From: Chryseobacterium gleum
GTDB taxonomy: Bacteria > Bacteroidota > Bacteroidia > UBA10329
Direction of reading: 5' to 3'
Assembly: GCA_945874195.1 (NCBI GenBank)
Contig: CAMCFW010000156.1
Span: 1 to 5,807 of the forward strand
DNA length: 5,807 nucleotides
How positions within the stretch are numbered: the first letter of the stretch is position 1; each line of letters opens with the position of its first letter. The notes below the pieces were generated by a model. That model ran no database searches. It was given only the letters and a program-made list of their open reading frames with translations, and was not told the DNA's origin. A program made the translations under genes and the position numbers. This document shows, piece by piece, positions 1 to 5,357 of this stretch.

Positions 1-242
1 TGACCATGGACGAACTGCTGACTGAAATTGAGCACATCGTAAGTTCTGGAACCAAGGTGAACATCAACTATTATATTGATGATGCAGTTGATGAGGACAA
101 GCAGGAAGAGATCTATGAGTATTTCCAAGAATCGGAAAGCGACAGCATAGAAGAAGCGCTTAAAGAACTTGGCGATGAAGATTATTCGGAAGAAGAGGTC
201 AGATTGGTAAGGATCAAGTTCATTTCTGAATTCGGGCATTGA
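1..242 (+). CDS. recQ: ATP-dependent DNA helicase RecQ, C-terminal end (5' partial)
   Basis: This is the last part of a gene that enters from the left edge. The frame is open from the first bases, with codons in phase from position 3, and ends at TGA 240-242. About 79 residues are visible. They are strongly acidic and helical, with a TKVNINYYIDD segment, an acidic stretch (QEEIYEYFQESESDS) and the closing EEVRLVRIKFISEFGH. From memory this matches the C-terminal extension that follows the HRDC region in Bacteroidota RecQ proteins of about 700-730 residues. RecQ is a 3'-5' DNA helicase acting in recombination and replication-fork repair. The helicase motifs, zinc-binding Cys cluster and HRDC domain lie outside the window, so the call rests on the tail alone. 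The ATG at 6 is an internal methionine, not a start. A strong terminator follows 36 bases after the stop, so recQ is the last gene of its transcript. Confidence 0.8.
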   Translation, partial: TMDELLTEIEHIVSSGTKVNINYYIDDAVDEDKQEEIYEYFQESESDSIEEALKELGDEDYSEEEVRLVRIKFISEFGH

Positions 243-278
243 GTTGACCAATTGTATTAATCGCTCAAAATGAAATTG

Positions 279-308
279 AAAAAGGATGGCCTTGGCCATC
301 CTTTTTTT
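279..308 (+). terminator. Rho-independent terminator after recQ
   Basis: GGATGGCC (284-291) pairs perfectly with GGCCATCC (294-301). The flanking A run (279-283) can extend the stem against the T run (302-308). In practice the loop would be CTTG, closed by a GC-rich stem. The seven Ts on the plus strand make it a typical intrinsic terminator for recQ. The A run means the minus strand also shows a U tract, but no minus-strand gene in the window reads into it. Confidence 0.9.
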
Positions 309-330
309 ATGCCCGACTTCGGCTAATTGA

Positions 331-338
331 TAGCTTTG
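331..338 (+). promoter_or_regulatory. Bacteroidota-type -7 box for ctaA
   Basis: TAGCTTTG is an exact match to the Bacteroidota -7 consensus TAnnTTTG. It sits after the recQ terminator and ends five bases before the ctaA ATG at 344. The -33 region (about 308-311, TATG at the end of the terminator T run) matches the expected TTTG or TTG only weakly. If this box is used, transcription would begin at or within a few bases of the start codon, giving a leaderless or nearly leaderless mRNA. No Shine-Dalgarno sequence is present, which fits. Confidence 0.55.
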
Positions 339-343
339 CCCCA

Positions 344-1429
344 ATGGGAATAAGTGAAGCACGTAGAAGACAGAACACGTTCAGGGCTTTGCTGAAAGCG
401 TCAATTTTCTGCACCTATTTGGTCATATTGGCCGGGGCAGTAGTGCGCACCACCGGCTCTGGAATGGGATGCCCCGATTGGCCCAAGTGCTTCGGTAGTT
501 ACATTCCTCCGACTGACATAAGCCAACTTCCCGAAGACTACAAAGATCACTACATCGAGTTACGAAAGGCCAAGAATCAGAAATTGGCCAAAATGATCAG
601 GCCGCTTGGACTGAATGAACTTGCCACACAGATAAGCGAGGATCCAAGTGTTTATGAAGAGACAGACTTCATTTGGCAGAAGACCTGGATAGAGTATGTG
701 AACCGGTTGGCCGGTGCTTCGCTCGGAATTCTCCTGGTGCTGGCTCTATTCTCTTCTGGCATTTATTGGCAAAGGCGCAAAAAAATACCATTGGTGCTAT
801 TCGGCATCATACTGGTGACCGGGTTTCAAGGTTGGATGGGTTCGGTTGTGGTGTCAACCAACCTGCTTCCAGGAATTCTCACCGCTCACATGGTATTGGC
901 GTTCGTACTTATTGCTGGGCTCATATATCTCTACGTGAAAACGGCATCGGGAATCCGAACCACGGCCAGTTTCGGCATCAGCAACACCATGCGATATGCA
1001 CTTGGGGCCCTTATTGCGTTATCGCTGGTTCAGGTGCTGTTCGGAACACAGGTGAGGCAGCAGATCGATATCATCGCCAAAGGATTTGACCTTCAGAACC
1101 GCCAACTTTGGATCGAAGGTCTTGACTGGATGTTCAAGGTGCATCGTTCGTTCTCGCTGGTTCTGCTTACCGGAAATGGCTGGATCTGCTATCAGATCTT
1201 CAAGTATCTGAACCACTATTATGCAGTATTCCGCGCAGGGGTCTATCTGGCCGTGTTCATTGGGTTATCGGTGATCACAGGGGTTGTAATGGCCTATTTT
1301 GGAATTCCAGCGTGGGCTCAGCCCATGCATCTCCTGCTCTCTTGCCTGTTATTCGGGGTGCAGGTTTACCTTTTTGTAGCCCTCGGTCGGAAAATCAGGA
1401 TTGAGACGGGCCAGATTCCTTCCATTTGA
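344..1429 (+). CDS. ctaA: heme A synthase (COX15/CtaA family)
   Basis: This 361-residue integral membrane protein oxidises the C8 methyl of heme O to a formyl group, making heme A for aa3-type cytochrome c oxidase in the inner membrane. Family marks are clear: TM1 (about 17-35) followed by GAVVRTTGSGMGCPDWPKC, with a Cys43/Cys49 pair in the first extracellular loop; TWIEYVNRLAG (114-124) with the conserved Glu117; GWMGSVVVSTNLLPG and TAHM (His182); a second half with FKVHRSF (His267) and QPMHLL (His329). Hydrophobic segments fit about eight helices in two four-helix halves. The length suits the family, with a long polar loop (about 52-112) between the Cys pair and the Glu motif. One oddity is Asn120, where Bacillus CtaA has its first heme-ligand His (E-x-x-H). 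The ATG at 344 is the only sensible start. The 3' end overlaps the minus-strand gldD end by 35 bases. Confidence 0.93.
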   Translation: MGISEARRRQNTFRALLKASIFCTYLVILAGAVVRTTGSGMGCPDWPKCFGSYIPPTDISQLPEDYKDHYIELRKAKNQKLAKMIRPLGLNELATQISEDPSVYEETDFIWQKTWIEYVNRLAGASLGILLVLALFSSGIYWQRRKKIPLVLFGIILVTGFQGWMGSVVVSTNLLPGILTAHMVLAFVLIAGLIYLYVKTASGIRTTASFGISNTMRYALGALIALSLVQVLFGTQVRQQIDIIAKGFDLQNRQLWIEGLDWMFKVHRSFSLVLLTGNGWICYQIFKYLNHYYAVFRAGVYLAVFIGLSVITGVVMAYFGIPAWAQPMHLLLSCLLFGVQVYLFVALGRKIRIETGQIPSI

Positions 1430-2018
1430 AGGAATTGATCAGATGCATGATGTCTTCTCTTATGAATTCGATGACGGGCGCCAATGAATCGTTGTTCGGA
1501 GCCACATTGAAGTAAAGCGCTGCACGCAGAAAATGATCGTTGCTATCGGTAAGGTGAAACTGCAATGGCGATGCGGCCTGACTTCCATCCACCGTATATA
1601 GCGTTCCGAATACGCGTGCCTCTGAATTAACGATCAACACTTCTTCAATTCCCGATGCCTTGCTGATATGCTTATTGGTCAGCTCGCGCGAATCTTCAAG
1701 GTATTCGGCAAGATTCCCCTTAATAGGCTTGTAGCTGAAATAGATCTTCGCTTTAAACTGCGGGTACTCCAAATTGAACCAACATGGGTCAGAACCTGTG
1801 CGCAGGTCGGGAGCGAAAATGGCACATGTGTCCATTTCAAATTGGTAAGGGCAGTCTGTTTCTGTGGAAACGAAACTTCGCTCTGGCAGATCGATTCGAA
1901 TGTATCCTCGTGGTTTTGGTGTATAGTCTTGTTCGCAGGCGCTGAAACCTAAACACGTGGCCAGCAAAAGTGATAAGGCCAGCGAGACATGAGTTCCATC
2001 CGATTGACGGCTTGGCAC
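1395..2018 (-). other. gldD: GldD lipoprotein module inside the gldE-gldD frame (possible separate gldD)
   Basis: The C-terminal third of the fused frame is a full-length GldD. It has a hydrophobic stretch VSLALSLLLATCLGFSAC ending in a lipobox-like FSAC (Cys475 of the fusion), then EQDYTPKPRGYIRIDLPE and the closing FLRAALYFNVAPNNDSLAPVIEF segment, both of which I associate with GldD. A separate GldD would be about 200 residues, a lipoprotein on the periplasmic side of a membrane, needed for gliding. No in-frame ATG precedes the signal. The best in-frame internal start is GTG at 2018-2016, giving MPSRQSDGTH before the hydrophobic core. Two ATGs (1999 and 1990) lie in the next frame but reach TAG after about 16 codons, so they cannot make GldD as the sequence stands. 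In the fusion, the signal would form a cytoplasm-to-periplasm membrane segment directly after the cytoplasmic CorC domain. That topology is consistent, and signal peptidase II could in principle cut at Cys475. Confidence 0.75.
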
Positions 2019-3359
2019 ACGCGTTACCTTGATGCGCTTTATGCGCCTTTTATCAACGCTTTCCACAGTGAATTCGAATTGCTCAAACGGCACCTTATCG
2101 TTCTTGTTCGGCATTTTTCCAGCCAGTTCAAGAATAAATCCGGCCAAGGTGTCGGCCTCGCCCTTCTGTTTCTCAAAATCACCGCCATCGATCTTCAGCG
2201 CTCGGTAAAACTGCTGGAGATTTGTCTTGCCTTCAAACACATAGTTGTCTTCGTCCAACTTGGAATAGGCCAACTCTTCGTCATCAAATTCATCTGAAAT
2301 ATCTCCGACTATCTGTTCTATGATGTCTTCAAGAGTAACCAGTCCTTCGCAACCGCCATACTCATCAACCACAATGGCCAAGTGCACCTTTTTGTAGCGG
2401 AATTCCTCTAGAAGATCATCGATCATTTTGCTTTCGGGCACAAAGAACGGGGGCCTCATCAGTTGGCGCCAGTTGAAATCATCGGCCTTGTCCATGTGCG
2501 CCAACAGGTCTTTGACGTGAATGATACCGACAATATTATCGAGGCTTTCTTCGTAAACAGGCACTCGTGAAAATCCAGATTCAAGAATGCTCGACATCAG
2601 TTCTTCGTAGCCGCTCGTCACCTCAATCGCCTCCACATCTGTTCGCGGTTTCATGATCTGTTTCACATCGGTAAGCCCGAACTTTACAATGCCTTCCAAA
2701 ATTTTCCTGTCTTCTTTTTCTCGGATTGATTCGGCCTTGGTAAGGTCAAGCGCATGCCCAAGTTCGTCAACGGATATCTGCGAACTGACAGCGGTTCCTA
2801 GGCGCTCGATCAGCGTTGCAGTTTTCATAAGCGGGATGCTTAAGAAAGAGAAAAGGAGATTTAGATAATGGATCGGGTAGGATGTGAGTGATGAGAATGC
2901 CACTGCATGTTGATTGGCGTAGACCTTTGGAACGATCTCGCCAAATAAGAGCACCATGAGTGTAATGCCGAACACCTCGATGACACGGGCAATGGGCACC
3001 ACCCCTCCTAACAGATAATTAAGGGTTTCCTTCGGAACGTTCTGCGCAATCAGGTAGGTTGAAAGGACGACAATGCCAACATTCACAAAGTTGTTAGCAA
3101 TAAGAATGGTTGCCAAAAGCTTTTTTGGTCGTCTTAACACCTCTATGGCTTGTCTTCGAATTCTAAGAGGAGAAGCGGCCAGCTCTTCGATTTCAGATTT
3201 GGAAAGAGAGAAAAAAGCCACCTCTGCGCCAGATATCATGGCAGACAAGGCAAGCAATATCACTACGACCATGATACCTAGGATCAGATCCCAAGGCATC
3301 ACGCCAGCCAATAGAATGGTTTGAATAAAGTTGAATACCTGTTCCGGAGGGTCTTCCAA
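1395..3359 (-). CDS. gldE: gliding-motility GldE (CNNM/CBS/CorC) in one frame with GldD lipoprotein
   Basis: A single 654-codon frame joins two proteins usually encoded separately. Residues 1 to about 447 are GldE. It has a CNNM/DUF21 membrane domain with SGAEVAFFSLS (43-53) and FGEIVPKVYANQ (139-150), then a CBS pair (about 230-355: MKPRTDVEAI, GFSRVPVYEE, VDEYGGCEGLVTLEDIIEQ), then a CorC/HlyC-type domain (about 365-446). This is the architecture of CorC-like ion-transport proteins. Residues from about 448 are GldD with its lipoprotein signal (described separately). In gliding Bacteroidota both support motility and type IX secretion; the biochemical role of GldE is not settled. The start is TTG at 3359: an in-frame TAA lies at 3375-3377, no ATG lies between, and the LEDPPEQVFNF tail resembles GldE N-termini as I recall them. 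Met21 (ATG 3299) is the fallback start. The gene follows ssb by 38 bases with no terminator between, so the two are probably co-transcribed. The fusion may be real, or gldD may have its own internal start. Confidence 0.85.
   Translation of the reverse strand: MEDPPEQVFNFIQTILLAGVMPWDLILGIMVVVILLALSAMISGAEVAFFSLSKSEIEELAASPLRIRRQAIEVLRRPKKLLATILIANNFVNVGIVVLSTYLIAQNVPKETLNYLLGGVVPIARVIEVFGITLMVLLFGEIVPKVYANQHAVAFSSLTSYPIHYLNLLFSFLSIPLMKTATLIERLGTAVSSQISVDELGHALDLTKAESIREKEDRKILEGIVKFGLTDVKQIMKPRTDVEAIEVTSGYEELMSSILESGFSRVPVYEESLDNIVGIIHVKDLLAHMDKADDFNWRQLMRPPFFVPESKMIDDLLEEFRYKKVHLAIVVDEYGGCEGLVTLEDIIEQIVGDISDEFDDEELAYSKLDEDNYVFEGKTNLQQFYRALKIDGGDFEKQKGEADTLAGFILELAGKMPNKNDKVPFEQFEFTVESVDKRRIKRIKVTRVPSRQSDGTHVSLALSLLLATCLGFSACEQDYTPKPRGYIRIDLPERSFVSTETDCPYQFEMDTCAIFAPDLRTGSDPCWFNLEYPQFKAKIYFSYKPIKGNLAEYLEDSRELTNKHISKASGIEEVLIVNSEARVFGTLYTVDGSQAASPLQFHLTDSNDHFLRAALYFNVAPNNDSLAPVIEFIREDIMHLINSFKWKESGPSQS
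1415..1435. repeat. Inverted repeat across the ctaA/gldD tail-to-tail overlap
   Basis: ATTCCTTC (1415-1422) and GAAGGAAT (1428-1435) form a perfect 8-bp stem around the loop CATTT. The loop runs into the ctaA stop codon (1427-1429), and the whole repeat lies in the last codons of gldD on the other strand. No T run follows on either strand, so it is not a standard intrinsic terminator. It is the only hairpin I noticed at this convergent gene end and may pause or stabilise transcripts in both directions. It could equally be chance. Confidence 0.35.
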
Positions 3360-3397
3360 ATCAGTTCGGATTCGTTAAGGTCAAATCTGCCATCCTA

Positions 3398-3847
3398 TTA
3401 GAATGGGAGGTCGTCATCAATATCATCAAGCGATGGCAATGGCTCGTTTGCTTGGGTACCGGTTGTTTTTGTTGCAGGTGCGGAATACTGACCAGTGCCA
3501 GACGATGTACCTCCACTCGGACCTCCTAGCATGGTCATTTCAGAAGCCACAATGTCGGTGGAATATCTATCGGCACCATTCTGATCGGTCCATTTTCGGG
3601 TCTTGATTCTTCCTTCTATATAAACTTGATCACCTTTTTTCAAGTATTTACCAGTTATTTCGGCCAAGCCTCGCCACAACACCACGTTGTGCCATTCCGT
3701 AGATTCCTGCGGATTACCGTTCTTATCCTTAAAACGTTCCGTAGTGGCCAATCGAATGCTGGCCACATTCGTTCCACTTTCTAGGGTTTTTAATTCTGGG
3801 TCTGCGCCAAGCCTACCTACCAAAATGACTTTGTTAACTCCTGACAT
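3398..3847 (-). CDS. ssb: single-stranded DNA-binding protein
   Basis: This 149-residue SSB binds single-stranded DNA during replication, recombination and repair. The N-terminal OB fold (about 1-107) shows NKVILVGRLGADPEL, the aromatic and basic STEWHNVVLWRGLAE core (Trp52, Trp58), KYLKKGDQVYIEGRIKTRKW and Trp86. A flexible Gly/Ser/Thr linker (about 108-137) follows, then the acidic protein-docking tip DDIDDDLPF, which in this family recruits partners such as RecQ and RecO. Length and layout suit a bacterial homotetrameric SSB. The ATG at 3847 is the natural start, with MSGVNKVILVG aligning to other SSB N-termini. There is no Shine-Dalgarno, only an A/T-rich leader, as usual for this phylum. 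The gene ends in tandem stops TAA TAG. It lies 36 bases after mutY and 38 before gldE, so it is probably transcribed with both and also from its own promoter near the mutY stop. Confidence 0.96.
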   Translation of the reverse strand: MSGVNKVILVGRLGADPELKTLESGTNVASIRLATTERFKDKNGNPQESTEWHNVVLWRGLAEITGKYLKKGDQVYIEGRIKTRKWTDQNGADRYSTDIVASEMTMLGGPSGGTSSGTGQYSAPATKTTGTQANEPLPSLDDIDDDLPF

Positions 3848-3875
3848 GATTTTTAGGTTTATTAGTTGCTGATAT

Positions 3876-3906
3876 CAAAGATTCTAAACTTCTTCATCAA
3901 TAACAA
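3876..3906 (-). promoter_or_regulatory. Candidate ssb promoter at the mutY 3' end
   Basis: Reading the minus strand, TTG (3906-3904) is followed after exactly 20 bases by AATCTTTG (3883-3876), one mismatch from the Bacteroidota -7 consensus TAnnTTTG. The -7 box lies immediately after the mutY stop codon (3886-3884), about 28 bases upstream of the ssb ATG. Spacing and position fit a dedicated ssb promoter, which would make sense because SSB is needed in far larger amounts than MutY. The mismatch keeps this tentative. Confidence 0.45.
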
Positions 3907-4954
3907 GTCCTTGTGTGCCGATGTAGCGATTTATCAATTTAGGGAATGCAAAGCTACTAAGCTTACTGACCTTTACCCTCATAAGATCACATATACTGAT
4001 CCTTTCCGCTTTGATGAGCACGAATTTGGCAAAGATTCGCTGATGAGAAAGCAGATGAGTGAATTCTGATGAAATTGAAACGACCACATCCGAATTGTCA
4101 AGTACGAGGTGCTTGATAAGCTCAGAATCGCTTAGTTTTTCTTCCGATTCAAGGTATGGAAATTCATACAGGCCTTGCCAAATGTCTCCGGCCGTCCTTC
4201 GTCTTATCAGTGTCTCGTCACCGCTTATTCTTATCTGATAATAGAAGAAGCGTTCTCTCACTTTGGTCTTCTTCGACCTTATCGGCAATAGGGATTGAAG
4301 CTGGAGTAGGTCAGAAGTGCATGATGCCTGCAATGGACATACAATGCATTTCGGTTGAATAGGAACGCAGACCGTTGCCCCAAGTTCCATCATGGCCTGA
4401 TTGTGGTCGCCTGGGAATTTGCCTGACAAAATGTGCTGCGCTAGCTGTTCAATTTTCCGTTTCGTGGCGGTTTCATCAATAGATTCTTTCAATCCGAAAA
4501 AGCGGGATAGGACCCGATATACGTTCCCATCGACCGCGGCAACTGGGAGATTGAACACGATGGAGCTGATAGCAGCCGCTGTGTATTGCCCTATTCCCTT
4601 AAGTTTGAGCAAGGCTTCATGCGAATCAGGAAATTCGCCATCCAACTCGTTATGAATGTGTTGGGCGGTGAAGTGAAGGTTTCTCGCCCTCGAATAATAA
4701 CCCAGTCCCTCCCAATGTTTCAGAACCTCATCTTCTTTGGCCGCAGCCAAGGAAGCAAGAGATGGAAAGCGCTCAACGAACCGAAGATAATAGGGCATTC
4801 CCTGGTCCACCCTGGTCTGTTGCAGAATCACCTCAGAGACCCAAACCAGATAGGGATCTTTGGTTTGGCGCCAAGGCAGAGGGCGCTTTGCACCATCATA
4901 CCATTCCAACAGAGTTGTGTTAGGAAATGGTCTGTTTTTGAGCTCGGAATCCAA
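3884..4954 (-). CDS. mutY: A/G-specific adenine DNA glycosylase MutY
   Basis: MutY removes adenine mispaired with 8-oxoguanine, preventing G:C to T:A transversions. Numbered from TTG 4954 it has 356 residues, close to the E. coli length. Visible in order: LPWRQTKDPYLVW (26-38); catalytic Glu41 in SEVILQQTRV; the helix-hairpin-helix LKGIGQYTAAAI (118-129); catalytic Asp142 in VDGNVYRVLSRF; the 4Fe-4S cysteines 196, 203, 206 and 212 (C-x6-C-x2-C-x5-C); and a Nudix-like C-terminal domain (about 235-350) with WQGLYEFP and the 8-oxoG-sensing FTHLLSH loop (298-304). All key residues are present, so it should be active. No in-frame ATG precedes LPWR. The frame stays open to GTG 5053 and TTG 5062, but those starts would overlap or abut HU, contain its promoter, and add 33-36 residues unlike MutY. 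TTG 4954 is preferred because it gives the usual short N-terminus and lies five bases after a -7 box. Confidence 0.95.
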   Translation of the reverse strand: MDSELKNRPFPNTTLLEWYDGAKRPLPWRQTKDPYLVWVSEVILQQTRVDQGMPYYLRFVERFPSLASLAAAKEDEVLKHWEGLGYYSRARNLHFTAQHIHNELDGEFPDSHEALLKLKGIGQYTAAAISSIVFNLPVAAVDGNVYRVLSRFFGLKESIDETATKRKIEQLAQHILSGKFPGDHNQAMMELGATVCVPIQPKCIVCPLQASCTSDLLQLQSLLPIRSKKTKVRERFFYYQIRISGDETLIRRRTAGDIWQGLYEFPYLESEEKLSDSELIKHLVLDNSDVVVSISSEFTHLLSHQRIFAKFVLIKAERISICDLMRVKVSKLSSFAFPKLINRYIGTQGLVIDEEV

Positions 4955-4959
4955 TAGCC

Positions 4960-4992
4960 CAAAATTATAGATCTCGCGATTCCTAAATTCAA
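4960..4992 (-). promoter_or_regulatory. Candidate mutY promoter (Bacteroidota type)
   Basis: On the minus strand, TTG (4992-4990) is followed after 22 bases by TAATTTTG (4967-4960), an exact TAnnTTTG match. The spacer is at the long end of what is reported for this promoter class. The box ends five bases before the proposed TTG start at 4954, the same gap as at ctaA. Use of this promoter would rule out the longer mutY starts at 5053 and 5062. Confidence 0.5.
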
Positions 4993-5001
4993 ATATTCGT
5001 T

Positions 5002-5009
5002 TACCTTTG
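5002..5009 (+). promoter_or_regulatory. -7 box of the HU gene promoter
   Basis: TACCTTTG, continuing into CACCCC, is an exact match to TAnnTTTG and looks like the -7 regions often seen before highly expressed Bacteroidota genes. It lies 46 bases before the HU ATG, leaving an A/T-rich leader of roughly 40 bases without a Shine-Dalgarno sequence. I see no good TTG at the -33 distance (about 4977-4985). It is back to back with the leftward mutY promoter, so the two transcripts diverge from a region of about 50 bases. Confidence 0.65.
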
Positions 5010-5055
5010 CACCCCTCTAATAAATAAATAGTAATCGGCTCATAATCAAGCACTA

Positions 5056-5352
5056 ATGACAAAAGCTGACATCGTCAACCAAATTCACGAACAGACCGGA
5101 ATCGAGAAACTTCAGGTCCACCATACCGTTGAGGCCTTCATGGCTTCGGTCAAGAGCTCTCTTGCAAAAGGAAATAATGTTTACCTCCGAGGATTCGGCA
5201 GCTTTATCATTAAGAAACGTGCACAGAAGACCGGACGGATCATATCGAAGAATACCACGATCGTCATTCCAGAGCATCACATTCCCGCTTTCAAGCCAGC
5301 TAAGACCTTTGTTGGCAAAGTGAAGCAGGACATGAAGAAAAAGAAGGCCTGA
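5056..5352 (+). CDS. HU/IHF-family DNA-binding protein
   Basis: This 98-residue histone-like protein bends and compacts DNA as a dimer in the nucleoid. Family marks are the N-terminal helical pair MTKADIVNQIHEQTGIEKL, the NVYLRGFGSF turn (41-50), the beta-arm (about 52-76) and FKPAKTF (79-85). The tail QDMKKKKA is lysine-rich. The arm reads GRIISKNTTIVIPEHHIPAF. The canonical HU/IHF tip R-N-P, whose proline intercalates into DNA, is not present; Bacteroidota homologues I recall have GRNISKNT there, so the Pro loss is lineage-typical and the Asn-to-Ile change may be specific. The ATG at 5056 is well supported by the N-terminus. It diverges from mutY and is followed five bases later by the TPR gene, suggesting a rightward operon. 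Whether it works as HU or as an IHF-like subunit cannot be told from sequence. Confidence 0.95.
   Translation: MTKADIVNQIHEQTGIEKLQVHHTVEAFMASVKSSLAKGNNVYLRGFGSFIIKKRAQKTGRIISKNTTIVIPEHHIPAFKPAKTFVGKVKQDMKKKKA
5343..5347 (+). promoter_or_regulatory. Possible ribosome binding site for the TPR gene
   Basis: GAAGG lies within the last lysine codons of HU, ten bases before the TTG at 5358. It is the only Shine-Dalgarno-like sequence I see at a start in this window and supports TTG 5358 as the start. The HU tail is purine-rich anyway, so the match could be incidental. Confidence 0.35.
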
Positions 5353-5357
5353 TCAGT

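Noticed and set aside
673..1089. 138-codon plus-strand open frame inside ctaA
   Set aside because: It is a shifted frame over clear ctaA coding sequence. Its product is rich in Arg, His and Cys, has no recognisable domain, and no start context is visible.
1668..2297. Plus-strand open frames (1668-1952 and 1989-2297) opposite gldD and the gldE end, considered as a small gene at the fusion joint
   Set aside because: Both are antisense to conserved GldD or CorC-domain coding sequence, with no start signal or recognisable product.
4586..4957. 123-codon plus-strand open frame antisense to mutY
   Set aside because: It lies wholly opposite the conserved MutY catalytic region, where the minus-strand frame has every expected motif. 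It has no promoter or family signal and is best read as an antisense shadow.
4955..5062. N-terminal extension of mutY to TTG 5062 or GTG 5053
   Set aside because: It would overlap or abut the HU start, include the HU promoter, and add residues unlike any MutY N-terminus. The Bacteroidota -7 box at 4967-4960 argues for the shorter form.
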